From contig NZ_MCVI01000021.1 of assembly GCF_002873135.1 (NCBI RefSeq), positions 139,579-203,578 on the forward strand: DNA of 64,000 bases, in the 5' to 3' direction. Below the pieces are notes generated by a model, which worked only from the letters and a program-made list of their open reading frames with translations, made no database searches and was not told the DNA's origin. The stretch is from Shewanella sp. 10N.286.48.A6 (GTDB lineage Bacteria; Pseudomonadota; Gammaproteobacteria; Enterobacterales; Shewanellaceae). Position 1 is the stretch's first letter. The number at the start of each line of letters is the position of its first letter. A program made the position numbers and the translations under genes. Positions 42,924 through 52,411 of the stretch are shown in pieces.

Positions 42924-44465
42924 CTACACATTGCCGCCCAAAACGCTTTGTAATAAAGTTACCAAAGGCGAGGCTGTGGGTTTCCCATACAAACTATGGC
43001 CTTCTGTGGCACTACCGGCAATATCAAGATGCGCAAAAGGCAATGGCATGGCAGAGCCTGTGCCATGTTGGCCCAAGCCTGAAGCATTAATTAAAAATGC
43101 TGCGGGATATTGATGGCCTCTGGCAGTAATGGCAGAAGGGCCGTTATTAGATGACAATAACTCCCCTTGGCCAGAGATATTATGTACCTTGGCAAAATCA
43201 TCATGACGCAAGCTAGATAACTCAAATGGTTCGCCCCATTGCTCAGCAATGCCAGCTAGGGTGTGACCCATACCAGCTTGTTGTGCCACTTTGTTCTCGA
43301 CTAGTGCGGTATAGCCGCCATAACAGCGCACCACATGGCCGGTTAAGGTTGCCACAGAAAATACTTGCGGCTTAATTGCTGTCATTGCCTGAAGTCTTAA
43401 GTGAGATAATAAGTCTGCCAGCACTAAGCGCCCTTCGGCATCAGTATTACCAATACGCACTCTAACACCGCCATGGCTGGTAATGATTTCATCAGGAACA
43501 AAGGCATCGCTGCCAATACTGTTTCGCACCAAACCTAACTCTGCTATCACTCTAATGCCTTTGGGCTTTAAGATAGATAAGGTTTTCATTAAGCCTGCCA
43601 CCGCTGCAGCGCCGCCTTTATCTCGGCTCATACCCGCCATGCCACCGGCGACTTTAATATCTGCGCCGCCAGTATCGTAAATAACTCCTTTACCAGCAAA
43701 CAAGTAGGTGCGATCAATGGCGCCCTCTGCCACATATTCCAGTTTAACCACGCGAGGTTGATGCCGAGGCACATTAAATGAGGCTCTCCCTACTGCGCAA
43801 AGCAGCGGGTAATCGCGCTCTAACTCTTCACGTTCTTCAATGACTCTGATTGCTAAACCACTGTCTTTTAGCGCCTCAACGCAATAATCAGCAAATGATG
43901 GCGCCGCCATTCTTTCTGGCTCAGTGCCGCATAGATCCCTTGCCAAAATCTTACCGGCTTCGACAGCATTGAGCAGGCCACTGCAATTGTCGCTGCCAAG
44001 CAAACCAATGGCGCTAAATGCTGGGGTAATTGCTGTGGCTTCTCGCAGCTCCAGTGATTGCCATAGTTCCTGACCACAGGCAAGTGCAGCAACCTGTTTA
44101 GCAAATTGATAGCGCTTATCTTGGCTGGTTTCTACCACCAACAGCGGTTGTTTTGCTCCCGCAGCCTTAGCAATAACAATGCCTTCTCTAGCTGCTTTGG
44201 CAAACACACTCACATCACTGTATTCATTAGTGGCATTAACAACTGGGGCGACAATCAGTCTGCCACCCGCAAGTCCGGGCGCCAGTAACAATGTTGCCGA
44301 CTGACCAATGCGCTGATCGATTTGTTTCGCATGCTTGGCGAGTATTTTTATTTCATCTTGGGCAATGGCGGCTAAATCGGTGGCGACTACCACTACGGCG
44401 TCCCAGCCATGGCCTTCAAAAATGGCTTGATCATTTGCTACATCAACGATATTGACTTGAAACAT
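42924..44465 (-). CDS. M17-family leucyl aminopeptidase
   Basis: M17 enzymes remove N-terminal residues with a two-metal site. The 513-residue protein has the metal/catalytic block GKGVIYDTGG..IK..GGMAGMSRDKGG (about residues 257-290: both Lys and both Asp present) and NTDAEGRLVLAD near 338. It is a PepA relative, but the sequence around the metal site (MSRDKGG) differs from classical PepA, so it is probably a paralogue; I give no gene symbol. It is divergent from pepD. Confidence 0.92.
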   Translation of the reverse strand: MFQVNIVDVANDQAIFEGHGWDAVVVVATDLAAIAQDEIKILAKHAKQIDQRIGQSATLLLAPGLAGGRLIVAPVVNATNEYSDVSVFAKAAREGIVIAKAAGAKQPLLVVETSQDKRYQFAKQVAALACGQELWQSLELREATAITPAFSAIGLLGSDNCSGLLNAVEAGKILARDLCGTEPERMAAPSFADYCVEALKDSGLAIRVIEEREELERDYPLLCAVGRASFNVPRHQPRVVKLEYVAEGAIDRTYLFAGKGVIYDTGGADIKVAGGMAGMSRDKGGAAAVAGLMKTLSILKPKGIRVIAELGLVRNSIGSDAFVPDEIITSHGGVRVRIGNTDAEGRLVLADLLSHLRLQAMTAIKPQVFSVATLTGHVVRCYGGYTALVENKVAQQAGMGHTLAGIAEQWGEPFELSSLRHDDFAKVHNISGQGELLSSNNGPSAITARGHQYPAAFLINASGLGQHGTGSAMPLPFAHLDIAGSATEGHSLYGKPTASPLVTLLQSVLGGNV

Positions 44466-44712
44466 GGGGCATCCTTTTTAAATAGATTGTTATTATTGCT
44501 TGCTAATCAGTAATTTCAGGTGCTGAATCACAAATCATAACGACCAATGGTGGTTAAAGTATATAAGCTTAGCTTTACGATAGAGTTAAAATATATTTAC
44601 AAAAATTAATTTAACCCAGCCTCTCTACTTGCTCTAGGTCACTACTTAGTAACGACAATATGGTAAACTTCAGCGCATCTATTCCCACATTCATAGCATT
44701 TAGGGAGTCTTC

Positions 44713-46173
44713 GTGACCGCCATTAATCAATTATATCCCCAGCCATTATGGCAATGGTTTGAACAAATTTGTGCGATTCCGCATCCATCCAAGTTTGAAC
44801 AAGCACTTAGTGAACATATCCAGCAATGGGCTAAATCGAAAGGTTTGCCTGTCGTCGAAGATAAAGTCGGTAACTTGATCATTAAAAAGCCAGCGTATGC
44901 TGGAATGGAAGAACGCAAGACTGTGGTATTACAAGCCCACATTGATATGGTTCCACAAAAAAATGCCGATAAAGTGCATGATTTTGAAAAAGATCCTATT
45001 GAAGCCTATGTAGATGGCGAATGGCTAAAAGCCAAGGGCACCACCTTAGGTGCTGATAACGGTATTGGTATGGCTTCAGCGTTAGCAATTCTTGGCGCTG
45101 ACAACATTAAACATGGTCCATTAGAAGTGCTGCTTACCATTGATGAAGAAGCGGGCATGACTGGCGCTTTCGGCCTTGAAGCTGGTTACCTTGATGCTGA
45201 TATTTTAATTAATACTGACTCAGAACAAGAAGGCGAAATCTACATGGGTTGCGCTGGCGGTGTTGATGCACAGCTAAGCGTTCCTATGTCATGGCAAGCA
45301 CCTGAGCAAAGCAATGCCAGCTTTAGCTTAACCCTTTCAGGTTTAAAGGGCGGCCATTCAGGCGTCAACATTCATTTAGGTCGCGGCAATGCCAATAAAT
45401 TATTAGCCCGTTTCTTATTTAGTTATGGTGATGATTTACAAATTGAATTAGTTAACTTCACTGGCGGCTCTTTACGTAATGCTATCCCCCGTGAAGCTAG
45501 CATCAACTTTATGCTGCCAAGCGAAAATAAAGCCAAGCTTGAGCAAGCCATTGCTCAATATCAAGCGATTGTTCGTGAAGAGCTGGCAATTGCTGACCCT
45601 GACATGTTGCTAACACTTGCAGCCATTGACACTCCAGCAAAAGTCATGAGTGAAGATGCGCAAAATACCTTAATCGATTTACTGCACGCCTGCCCTAACG
45701 GCGTAATGCGTATGAGCGATGAAGTTGAAGGTGTGACTGAAACATCGCTTAACGTCGGAGTGATTAACACTGACAACGAATCTGTTGAAGTGCTATGTCT
45801 TATCCGCTCATTGATTGACTCAGGCCGAGTGCAAATTGAAACGCAATTAACGGCATTAGCAAACCTTTCAGGTGCTAGCATTGATCTATCAGGCGCTTAC
45901 CCTGGTTGGAAGCCTGATAATAGCTCACCAGTGATGGCCATTGTCCGTGAAACGTATAATGATATTTATAAGAAAGACCCGACGATTATGGTTATCCATG
46001 CCGGTCTTGAATGTGGACTATTTAAAGAACCATACCCAACCATGGATATGGTCTCTATTGGCCCAACCATTCGTTTCCCACATAGCCCTGATGAAATGGT
46101 GAATATCACCACTGTTGGCCAATATTGGGAACTACTGCTTGCGGTACTAGAGCGTATTCCAGCAAAAGGCTGA
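44713..46173 (+). CDS. pepD: Aminoacyl-histidine dipeptidase (peptidase D)
   Basis: PepD is a cytosolic M20 metallopeptidase that splits Xaa-His and other unblocked dipeptides. The 486-residue protein has HIDMVPQ (metal His/Asp) near residue 77, LGADNGIGMA, the catalytic DEEAGMTGA near 145 and the C-terminal metal His in FPHSPDEMVN. Its length matches E. coli PepD (485). A GTG start at 44713 is preceded by GGGAG with a six-base spacer. It is convergent with dinB, sharing the terminator at 46206-46251. Confidence 0.96.
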   Translation: MTAINQLYPQPLWQWFEQICAIPHPSKFEQALSEHIQQWAKSKGLPVVEDKVGNLIIKKPAYAGMEERKTVVLQAHIDMVPQKNADKVHDFEKDPIEAYVDGEWLKAKGTTLGADNGIGMASALAILGADNIKHGPLEVLLTIDEEAGMTGAFGLEAGYLDADILINTDSEQEGEIYMGCAGGVDAQLSVPMSWQAPEQSNASFSLTLSGLKGGHSGVNIHLGRGNANKLLARFLFSYGDDLQIELVNFTGGSLRNAIPREASINFMLPSENKAKLEQAIAQYQAIVREELAIADPDMLLTLAAIDTPAKVMSEDAQNTLIDLLHACPNGVMRMSDEVEGVTETSLNVGVINTDNESVEVLCLIRSLIDSGRVQIETQLTALANLSGASIDLSGAYPGWKPDNSSPVMAIVRETYNDIYKKDPTIMVIHAGLECGLFKEPYPTMDMVSIGPTIRFPHSPDEMVNITTVGQYWELLLAVLERIPAKG

Positions 46174-46205
46174 GCTTTAACTCGCTATTAAATTACGCGC
46201 TTAAT

Positions 46206-46251
46206 AAAAAGGCTGCCCTATTCTTGTTATAAGAAAAGGCAGCCTTTTTTT
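46206..46251. terminator. Bidirectional terminator between pepD and dinB
   Basis: AAAAAGGCTGCC and GGCAGCCTTTTT arms with an inner TTCTT/AAGAA stem, between convergent genes. Confidence 0.93.
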
Positions 46252-46268
46252 GTTTCTAGCGATAATCA

Positions 46269-47345
46269 CTAGAACTGCAAATCTAATTGCTCGCTATTAT
46301 CATCTGTAACCACTTCTGGCTGGCTATTATCTGCTAAACCAACACTGACACCGATTAATCTTATACCTCGGCCATTGGCCCGCTCTAGTGCTTGAGTTAA
46401 CAATGTCTGGAATAAGTTAAGCGACATTTCATCACTGCGATGCTCAATGGTAGTTTGCTTGAAATCGTTAAATTTAAGTTTTACTACCTGTTTATGAATT
46501 TGCCGGTCTTTAGCACTGCGATGCACCCGGCTAATAAGCTCTTGGATTAACTGCGGCATGACATTGTTGCATTGCTCTAAAGTAAAAATATCTTGGGCTA
46601 GGGTGGTCTCAACCCCTACCGACTTTCTGATACGATTTGGGCTTATCTGACGTGTATCGATACCTTGAGCGCGCTCAATTAACACGCGGCCAAATTTACC
46701 AAAACCACTGATGAGCTTGTCACTCGGATAGCCCTGCACGTCTTCACAGGTTTCAAGCCCCAGCGCAGACAACTTAGCCGACGTCACTTTACCCACCCCA
46801 GGGATTTTACTTAAGGGTAATGGTTTAATAAACGCAGGGATCTCAGCAGGCGTAATCACATATTGGCCATTGGGCTTATTTAAATCGGAAGCTATTTTGG
46901 CAAGAAATTTTATCGGCGCAACACCTGCGGAAGCCGTCAGTCCGGTCACTTGGAGGATTTCAGTTCGAATAGCTTCTGCGATAAGCGTGGCGCTGCCCTT
47001 ACATACATCACAATCAGTGACATCAAGATAAGCTTCATCCAATGACAAAGGTTCCACTAAATCAGTATAGCGATGGAATATTTCACGAATTTGCAGCGAA
47101 ACCGCTTTGTAAACCTCCATTCGACCTGGCACCAAAACCAAATCAGGGCAGAGCTTTAATGCCTGGTAACTCGACATAGCAGAACGAACGCCATATTTAC
47201 GCGCTTCATAACTGCAGGTACTGATAACACCGCGTCGATCGCTGCGACCACCCACAGCAATGGGTTTGCCCCTTAACTCAGGAAAATCTCGCATCTCGAC
47301 TGCTGCATAATAGCAGTCCATATCAATGTGAATGATTTTACGCAT
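46269..47345 (-). CDS. dinB: DNA polymerase IV
   Basis: DinB is a Y-family translesion polymerase induced by the SOS response. The 358-residue protein starts [17 protein letters not shown] (catalytic Asp8) and has the catalytic [11 protein letters not shown] near 101-111, then helix-hairpin-helix and little-finger domains. The very C-terminus, ending QLDLQF, looks like the sliding-clamp motif (QLxLxF). A near-consensus LexA box lies 40 bases upstream. Confidence 0.97.
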   Translation of the reverse strand: MRKIIHIDMDCYYAAVEMRDFPELRGKPIAVGGRSDRRGVISTCSYEARKYGVRSAMSSYQALKLCPDLVLVPGRMEVYKAVSLQIREIFHRYTDLVEPLSLDEAYLDVTDCDVCKGSATLIAEAIRTEILQVTGLTASAGVAPIKFLAKIASDLNKPNGQYVITPAEIPAFIKPLPLSKIPGVGKVTSAKLSALGLETCEDVQGYPSDKLISGFGKFGRVLIERAQGIDTRQISPNRIRKSVGVETTLAQDIFTLEQCNNVMPQLIQELISRVHRSAKDRQIHKQVVKLKFNDFKQTTIEHRSDEMSLNLFQTLLTQALERANGRGIRLIGVSVGLADNSQPEVVTDDNSEQLDLQF

Positions 47346-47382
47346 GGCATTTTCGTAATGAAGTAAATGAATAACACCATAA

Positions 47383-47402
47383 TACTGTATATAAAAACAG
47401 TG
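47383..47402 (-). promoter_or_regulatory. LexA (SOS) box of dinB
   Basis: CTGT(N8)ACAG at 47385-47400 has an A/T-only interior and TA/TG flanks, nearly identical to the E. coli consensus. It is positioned over the expected dinB promoter, so SOS regulation is well supported. Confidence 0.88.
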
Positions 47403-47628
47403 TTCAAATTAAAGCGATAATTTGAGCCGCGTTGATACCGTTAAAGTACAAAAACAAATTGATTTGCAATACAAATAGCCAAACTTATACACACTAACAA
47501 ACTGACAACACAGAAAATTAAATCAACAAAATTTGATACAAATCACTAACTTTTAGACACTTGGGATAGTTTTTACTTAATAAGCACGTACAATCTAACA
47601 CGATAATAATAATACAATTAGGTAAATT

Positions 47629-49539
47629 ATGAACAAGTTTGGCTTTAAAGCGAGTTTACTGTTTGCGTTAACAATTCTATTAGCTTTCGCCTTGATCATT
47701 AGCGGGCTGGTCACTCACCAATTATTAAAACAACAAATAACTGACAAGCTGACAACCGACATCCACCACCAAATAAAAACCAAAGTCAGTGAAATAGAAA
47801 ACTCATTTAATCGCACCACTTCCGCGGTAACTGAACTAGCGGGTCTATACAGTCATAAGAATGTGGATGCCGGCCATGTAGCCATGACTCAATACACAGC
47901 CAAATTAGGTGGCGTCTCTAAAGTCATTATGGGGTTTGATGATGGCCAATCCTTTGCATCTATTGCTTCAGAGTCTTTTCCTGACGGCGTTGGTGTAGTC
48001 GATAAATATGATCCTCGCACTCGTCCTTGGTACCAAAACGGCAAACAAAAAAATACCTTGTCCCTGAGCGAAGTGTTTTTTACCCGTACAGACGGTATAC
48101 CTATGGTCGGGGTTATGCACCCAATTGATGGCGGGATCATCATGGCGGATTTACGTTTTGGCTACTTGCAATTGCAATTACAAGCATTAGCAGATATTGA
48201 AGGTGCCACTGGCTTTATTATTGATAAAAATGGCTTAGTGTTAGCCTCTAATTCAGCCTTAACTAATCAAAAAGACAATATCAGCAGCAATAGCCAACTA
48301 AGCGAGATCTATCAAAGTATTCTCGGTCAGGATAGCTCATGGGCGCTCAGTGATATAAATGACGTTAGCACGATTATTGCTAGTCAAAAAATCCCTTTAA
48401 TTGATAACAACCAATGGTATGTGATTGTCACCCTCGATGAAGCAACAGCTTTCGCACCGCTTGTTAATGCCACATTAAAACTTAGCGGCATCATATTATT
48501 GGTACTTGGCTTATCTGTTGTGGCGTTATTAATACTACTGAATAAGCTCTATCAACCGATTAATGAACTACGTGACTTAGTCACTGGCTTATCTCAAGGT
48601 AATGGTGATTTAACCCGTCGTTTGGAAGTCAAAAATGATGACGATATCGGAAAAATTGCCCTAGGAATTAATGCCTTTATTTCACAACTACAAACCATGT
48701 TGTTAGCCATCAATAAATCCACTATTAAATTATCTACCGGTATTGATAAGCTGCAGCACTATAGTCAAAACAGCGAACAAATTTTGACAGCCCATACCAA
48801 TGAAACAACCCAAATTGTGACCGCCATTGAAGAGCTATCAAATACCGCTGTCACTGTGGTTGAGAATACCGAAACCGCAGCCAAGCATACTAATGAGGCT
48901 AATATTACTGGCGAGCAATCACTGAACACCATTAACTTAACTCAAGTGGGTATCCAAGGTTTAGCTGCTGAAATCCATCAAACTGCTGGTAATGTCGAGC
49001 ACATGAATAATGAAACCAGCAGTATTCAAAGCATTGTTGATGTGATTGGGAGTATTGCAGAGCAAACCAACCTGTTAGCGCTTAATGCCTCGATTGAAGC
49101 TGCAAGGGCCGGAGAGCAAGGGCGTGGTTTTGCTGTGGTTGCAGATGAAGTGCGCGCCCTTGCCAGTCGCACCCAAACAAGTACCAGTGAAATTGAAATC
49201 GCGCTGGCAAAATTAAAAGCTGAAGCCACTGCGGTGGTGGCGGCCATTGGCAGTACTGAACGAGCCTGCTCAGACACGGTTACTGAGGTCAGTAATACTT
49301 CTGATAATTTACAAACCATGAGTACTATTGTTGCTCAAATCAATGCCCTCAATAGCCAGATATCCACTTCAGCAAATGAGCAAAATATTGTTATTCAGGA
49401 AATTAATCGAAGCATGCACCAAATTCACGATATGGTTGAAACCTTAAATGATGAAGGCATTATGCAGCGAAATGAAACGGATAATATTGCCACAATCAAT
49501 GTGGAGCTAACCAATATGATTAATCAGTTCAAACTATAG
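47629..49539 (+). CDS. Methyl-accepting chemotaxis protein with dCache-type sensor
   Basis: The 636-residue receptor has an N-terminal membrane helix (about 10-32), a periplasmic double-Cache region (about 35-275, with DPRTRPWYQ typical of dCache_1), a second membrane helix (about 282-303), a HAMP domain and the cytoplasmic signalling coiled coil with the hairpin tip [20 protein letters not shown] near 480-500. No CheR-tether pentapeptide is visible at the C-terminus. The ligand is unknown. It is divergent from dinB. Confidence 0.94.
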   Translation: MNKFGFKASLLFALTILLAFALIISGLVTHQLLKQQITDKLTTDIHHQIKTKVSEIENSFNRTTSAVTELAGLYSHKNVDAGHVAMTQYTAKLGGVSKVIMGFDDGQSFASIASESFPDGVGVVDKYDPRTRPWYQNGKQKNTLSLSEVFFTRTDGIPMVGVMHPIDGGIIMADLRFGYLQLQLQALADIEGATGFIIDKNGLVLASNSALTNQKDNISSNSQLSEIYQSILGQDSSWALSDINDVSTIIASQKIPLIDNNQWYVIVTLDEATAFAPLVNATLKLSGIILLVLGLSVVALLILLNKLYQPINELRDLVTGLSQGNGDLTRRLEVKNDDDIGKIALGINAFISQLQTMLLAINKSTIKLSTGIDKLQHYSQNSEQILTAHTNETTQIVTAIEELSNTAVTVVENTETAAKHTNEANITGEQSLNTINLTQVGIQGLAAEIHQTAGNVEHMNNETSSIQSIVDVIGSIAEQTNLLALNASIEAARAGEQGRGFAVVADEVRALASRTQTSTSEIEIALAKLKAEATAVVAAIGSTERACSDTVTEVSNTSDNLQTMSTIVAQINALNSQISTSANEQNIVIQEINRSMHQIHDMVETLNDEGIMQRNETDNIATINVELTNMINQFKL

Positions 49540-49573
49540 CGTTACCAATACATATAACGCTTAAAAATCCCAT

Positions 49574-49605
49574 AAAAAAAGCCTAACTCAGTTAGGCTTT
49601 TGTTT
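49574..49605. terminator. Bidirectional terminator between the chemoreceptor and bfr genes
   Basis: GCCTAAC and GTTAGGC arms around TCA with A-run and T-run flanks, between convergent genes. Confidence 0.9.
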
Positions 49606-49657
49606 TGTAGCAAACTCAATGATTACATTTTGTTTTGAAGCAAACTCAATGATTACA
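49598..49657. repeat. 30-bp tandem direct repeat over the bfr stop codon
   Basis: Two copies of a 30-base unit, 49598-49627 and 49628-49657, differ at one position. The second copy includes the stop codon of the downstream bacterioferritin gene, and a partial third copy extends into its last codons. It looks like a recent small duplication. Confidence 0.85.
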
Positions 49658-50120
49658 TTTTGGTTTGCAGATAATTTTGTAAACCAACGCGATCAATTAA
49701 TCGAATTTGTTTTTCTAACCAATACATGTGATCAGATTCAGTATCATCAAGTAGTACTTCTAAGATTTCACGGGTTTGGAAGTCACCTTTTACTTCGCAT
49801 AAAGCGATGACTTCACGTAAATGATCAGCAACTTGATATTCGTAGCTCAAGTCATTTTTAAGCATCTCTTCTACGTCTTTACCGATGTTTAATGCTTCAC
49901 GACTTGCAACATCTGGCGTGCCTTCCAAGAAAAGAATGCGCTGAACTAACTTAGCAGCATGGGCTTTTTCGTCATCTGACTCATGTAAGATGCGCGTATA
50001 AAGCTCATCAAATCCCCAATCTTCGTACATGTGTGCATGTACAAAGTATTGATCCATCGCTGACAACTCACCGGTTAATAATGCATTTAAAGCTGCAATA
50101 ACTTCTGGATTACCTTTCAT
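49653..50120 (-). CDS. bfr: Bacterioferritin subunit, ferroxidase type (no haem Met)
   Basis: Bacterioferritin is a 24-mer iron store whose subunits pair around haem. This 155-residue subunit keeps the ferroxidase ligands Glu18, Glu51, His54, Glu94 and the ExxH pair (Glu128, His131 after a one-residue insertion), but position 52, the haem-ligating Met in E. coli, is Lys. It starts 12 bases after the partner subunit gene and the two are surely co-transcribed. The pattern fits a two-subunit bacterioferritin in which this chain does the iron oxidation. Confidence 0.95.
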   Translation of the reverse strand: MKGNPEVIAALNALLTGELSAMDQYFVHAHMYEDWGFDELYTRILHESDDEKAHAAKLVQRILFLEGTPDVASREALNIGKDVEEMLKNDLSYEYQVADHLREVIALCEVKGDFQTREILEVLLDDTESDHMYWLEKQIRLIDRVGLQNYLQTKM

Positions 50121-50132
50121 GATAATGTCCTA

Positions 50133-50603
50133 TTAATCTTTAATTTGTGATTGAAGATAGTTCTGAATACCGGTTTGGTTAATCAGCTCTTTTTGGGTTT
50201 CAATCCAGTCTAGATGCTCTTCTTCATCTTCAAGTAAATCTTCTAATAAATCACGAGTAACGTAATCGCGCTCTGTTTCACAAAGCTTAATCGCCTCTCG
50301 TAAAACGACCAACTGCTCGACTACCGCTTGCTGATCACAATCAAACATTTCTTCGCAATGCTCACCAATGCGTAACTTGTCTAATTGTTGAAGGTTAGGT
50401 AAACCTTCCAAAAACAATACCCGCTCAATTAACTTGTCTGCATGTTTCATATCTTGAATAGATTTTTTATATTCTTTCTCATTGAGGTTTTCGAGTCCCC
50501 AATGCTTGAACATACGCGCGTGAAGAAAATATTGATTAATGGCAGTGAGCTCACATGTCAGTACACGATTAAGCTGACTAATTACTTTTGGATGGCCTTT
50601 CAT
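50133..50603 (-). CDS. bfr: Bacterioferritin subunit, haem-binding type (incomplete ferroxidase site)
   Basis: This 156-residue subunit keeps haem-ligand Met52 (in QDMKHADKLIE) and Glu18, His54, Glu127 and His130, but Glu94 is Val and Glu51 is Asp, so its dinuclear iron site is probably impaired. It closely resembles E. coli Bfr in its N-terminal half. It is the first gene of the pair, with a Fur-like box about 105 bases upstream. In other bacteria, such as Neisseria and pseudomonads, similar subunit pairs form mixed shells. Confidence 0.95.
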   Translation of the reverse strand: MKGHPKVISQLNRVLTCELTAINQYFLHARMFKHWGLENLNEKEYKKSIQDMKHADKLIERVLFLEGLPNLQQLDKLRIGEHCEEMFDCDQQAVVEQLVVLREAIKLCETERDYVTRDLLEDLLEDEEEHLDWIETQKELINQTGIQNYLQSQIKD

Positions 50604-50706
50604 GATTTAGTCCTTAAATGCTAGATTGATCTGGATCAATTTCGACCAGCATAGTACATGTGACTTCAAAAAACAATTCCCCTTTATTATCATAAACTTA
50701 GTCATT

Positions 50707-50725
50707 GATAACTATTATCATTATA
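50707..50725 (-). promoter_or_regulatory. Fur-like box upstream of the bacterioferritin pair
   Basis: GATAACTATTATCATTATA matches 15 of 19 positions of the Fur consensus GATAATGATAATCATTATC. It lies about 105 bases upstream of the first bfr start. The direction of control (repression or indirect activation) cannot be told. Confidence 0.6.
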
Positions 50726-50883
50726 ACTTAGGTTCTTATCTCGCTTCAGCATTTTCACGTTTGAATATTTCTTAATAGAATCACATCTCTAGCTAATTTT
50801 GCTGGTTTTTAATAGTGACAATAATCACACTAGTAAGGGTAAATGTTAGCTGTAATTAGTTTTGTAAATTTTGTAACAGTCGT

Positions 50884-50911
50884 AAAAAAGCCCACTTGAA
50901 AGTGGGCTTAA
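50884..50911 (-). terminator. Intrinsic terminator of apbE-nqrM
   Basis: GCCCACTT and AAGTGGGC arms around GA with a T-run on the transcript, 17 bases past the nqrM stop. Confidence 0.88.
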
Positions 50912-50927
50912 AGTTAATGCTGGCGCA

Positions 50928-51197
50928 CTAGATAATCCGGTTTTGATTCAGTTTTGCTTCTCTTTCAGCTTCAGCCATGCGGCGTTTGCGTTTATCGCAT
51001 GGGTCATCACAATCACAAGCTTTCTCAATACCCAAAACACCTAAACCACCACAACTGCCTTCAACCGCCTTGCGCTTCACGATATAGCCCACGGACATTA
51101 ATAAAAAAAATAATAACAACACCACAAATGCTGCGATAAAAGTACTCATCATATTCTCCAAGCTAAATTGGTCATCAAATAAATCTTTAAATGCCAT
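50928..51197 (-). CDS. nqrM: Na+-NQR maturation protein NqrM
   Basis: NqrM (DUF539) helps mature the Na+-translocating NADH:quinone reductase, probably by delivering iron to the NqrD/NqrE centre. The 89-residue protein has one membrane segment (about 17-40), then the Cys-rich block SCGGLGVLGIEKACDCDDPC and a basic tail. Its start overlaps the apbE stop by one base (coordinate 51197 shared), so apbE and nqrM are coupled. It lies beside the nqr operon. Confidence 0.93.
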   Translation of the reverse strand: MAFKDLFDDQFSLENMMSTFIAAFVVLLLFFLLMSVGYIVKRKAVEGSCGGLGVLGIEKACDCDDPCDKRKRRMAEAEREAKLNQNRII

Positions 51198-52210
51198 TAA
51201 CGAATGTAAGGTGCAAACGACTCACTATAAAATACGTCATAATTATCGTCGTCTTTTTCAATCAGCATAACTGGCAGTTTCTCACGCTCAGCTAACGCTA
51301 AAGACTCTTCCGTACCTAATACCATCATTGCAGTTGCATAAGCGTCTGCAGTCATACTACTAGGGTGCAAAACGGTTACTGACGCTAACTTATGCTTTAT
51401 TGGATAACCGCTTCTAGGGTCAATTAAATGCGAAAAACGCTCGCCGTTTTCTTCATAATAAATTCTGTAATCGCCAGATGTCGCTAGCGCCATATTACCA
51501 GGCTCTATCACCTGTTGAATAGCCGCCCCTTGGATCGAAGGTTTCTCAACTGCAACACGCCATGGGCTGCCGTCATTTTTAACACCTTTAACGCTAATCT
51601 CACCACCAATTTCCACTAAGTATCCCTCTACTTGGTATTTATTTAGTAGTGCAGCAATTTTATCGACACCATAGCCTTTAGCAAGGGAAGATAAATCAAT
51701 GTATAGATCAGGGCTTAACTTGGTGACAGTTAAATCTTTGACACTAAAACCATGAATATCCGATTTAGCTTTCATCTCGGCAATCGTTTCAGCGCTTGGG
51801 ATAGCTGTTGGGCGCTTATCAGGACCAAAGCCCCATAGGTTAACTAATGGCCCTAAGGTAATATCCAGCGCGCCTTGAGTCGTGTCGTAAAGGCGTAAGC
51901 CTTCATTTAAAACCTTGGCTGTATCCGCTGAAACTTTCAGGCGTTGATTAACACCTAGCTGGTTAAAACGTGATAGTTCTGACTTCGGTCTGTAAGTGGA
52001 CATTTGATCATTAACTAACTCAAGAGCGATATCAATTTCAGCTTGTAGTAGTTGAGTGGTTGGCAGGCGCTCATTACGTACCACTTTTATATGATAAGTG
52101 GTCCCCATGGTATTGCCTGATAGTGACACTATCTTATCTTCAGTTCCACAGCCGACTAAAATCAACAAACCAAAAAATACTGCCAGCGTCTTCATCGAAA
52201 TTTTTATCAT
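51197..52210 (-). CDS. apbE: FAD:protein FMN transferase ApbE
   Basis: ApbE covalently attaches FMN from FAD to a Thr in target proteins, here NqrB and NqrC. The lipoprotein signal ends in ILVGC (Cys21 from this start). The ApbE domain has GNTMGTTYHIKVV, SSLAKGYGVDKIA, EIGGEISVKG and a C-terminal DAYATAMMVLG. I chose ATG 52210; an in-frame TTG at 52222 and an ATG at 52195 are alternatives and no good ribosome binding site decides. It lies between nqrF and nqrM. Confidence 0.95.
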   Translation of the reverse strand: MIKISMKTLAVFFGLLILVGCGTEDKIVSLSGNTMGTTYHIKVVRNERLPTTQLLQAEIDIALELVNDQMSTYRPKSELSRFNQLGVNQRLKVSADTAKVLNEGLRLYDTTQGALDITLGPLVNLWGFGPDKRPTAIPSAETIAEMKAKSDIHGFSVKDLTVTKLSPDLYIDLSSLAKGYGVDKIAALLNKYQVEGYLVEIGGEISVKGVKNDGSPWRVAVEKPSIQGAAIQQVIEPGNMALATSGDYRIYYEENGERFSHLIDPRSGYPIKHKLASVTVLHPSSMTADAYATAMMVLGTEESLALAEREKLPVMLIEKDDDNYDVFYSESFAPYIR

Positions 52211-52311
52211 GTAAATGTTCAAATTCTCAATTTTTATATGGTTAATGTTTAAATCATTCTTAGCTAAAGCAACAGTGGCTAAAGCAACAACGACTAAACT
52301 ACAAAGTCCCT

Positions 52312-52370
52312 AAAATAAAAATTGCAGCTAGCTTAACAATGGTGACCACCGTGTCAGCTAGCTGCAATTT
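52312..52370 (-). terminator. Long-stem terminator of the nqr operon
   Basis: AAATTGCAGCTAGC (52319-52332) and GCTAGCTGCAATTT (52357-52370) form a perfect 14-base-pair stem. The 24-base loop contains a further GGTG/CACC-like pairing, and a T-rich tract follows on the transcript. Confidence 0.85.
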
Positions 52371-52411
52371 ATGACGTTCAATGTCTTTTGCAAAGGGTTA
52401 GCAGTTAGTCA

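Larger units (their letters stand above)
50604..50927. other. Intergenic region between nqrM and bfr
   Basis: The 324-base region holds the Fur-like box at 50707-50725 and the AT-rich bfr promoter area, then the nqrM terminator at 50884-50911. I see no further gene in it. Confidence 0.5.
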
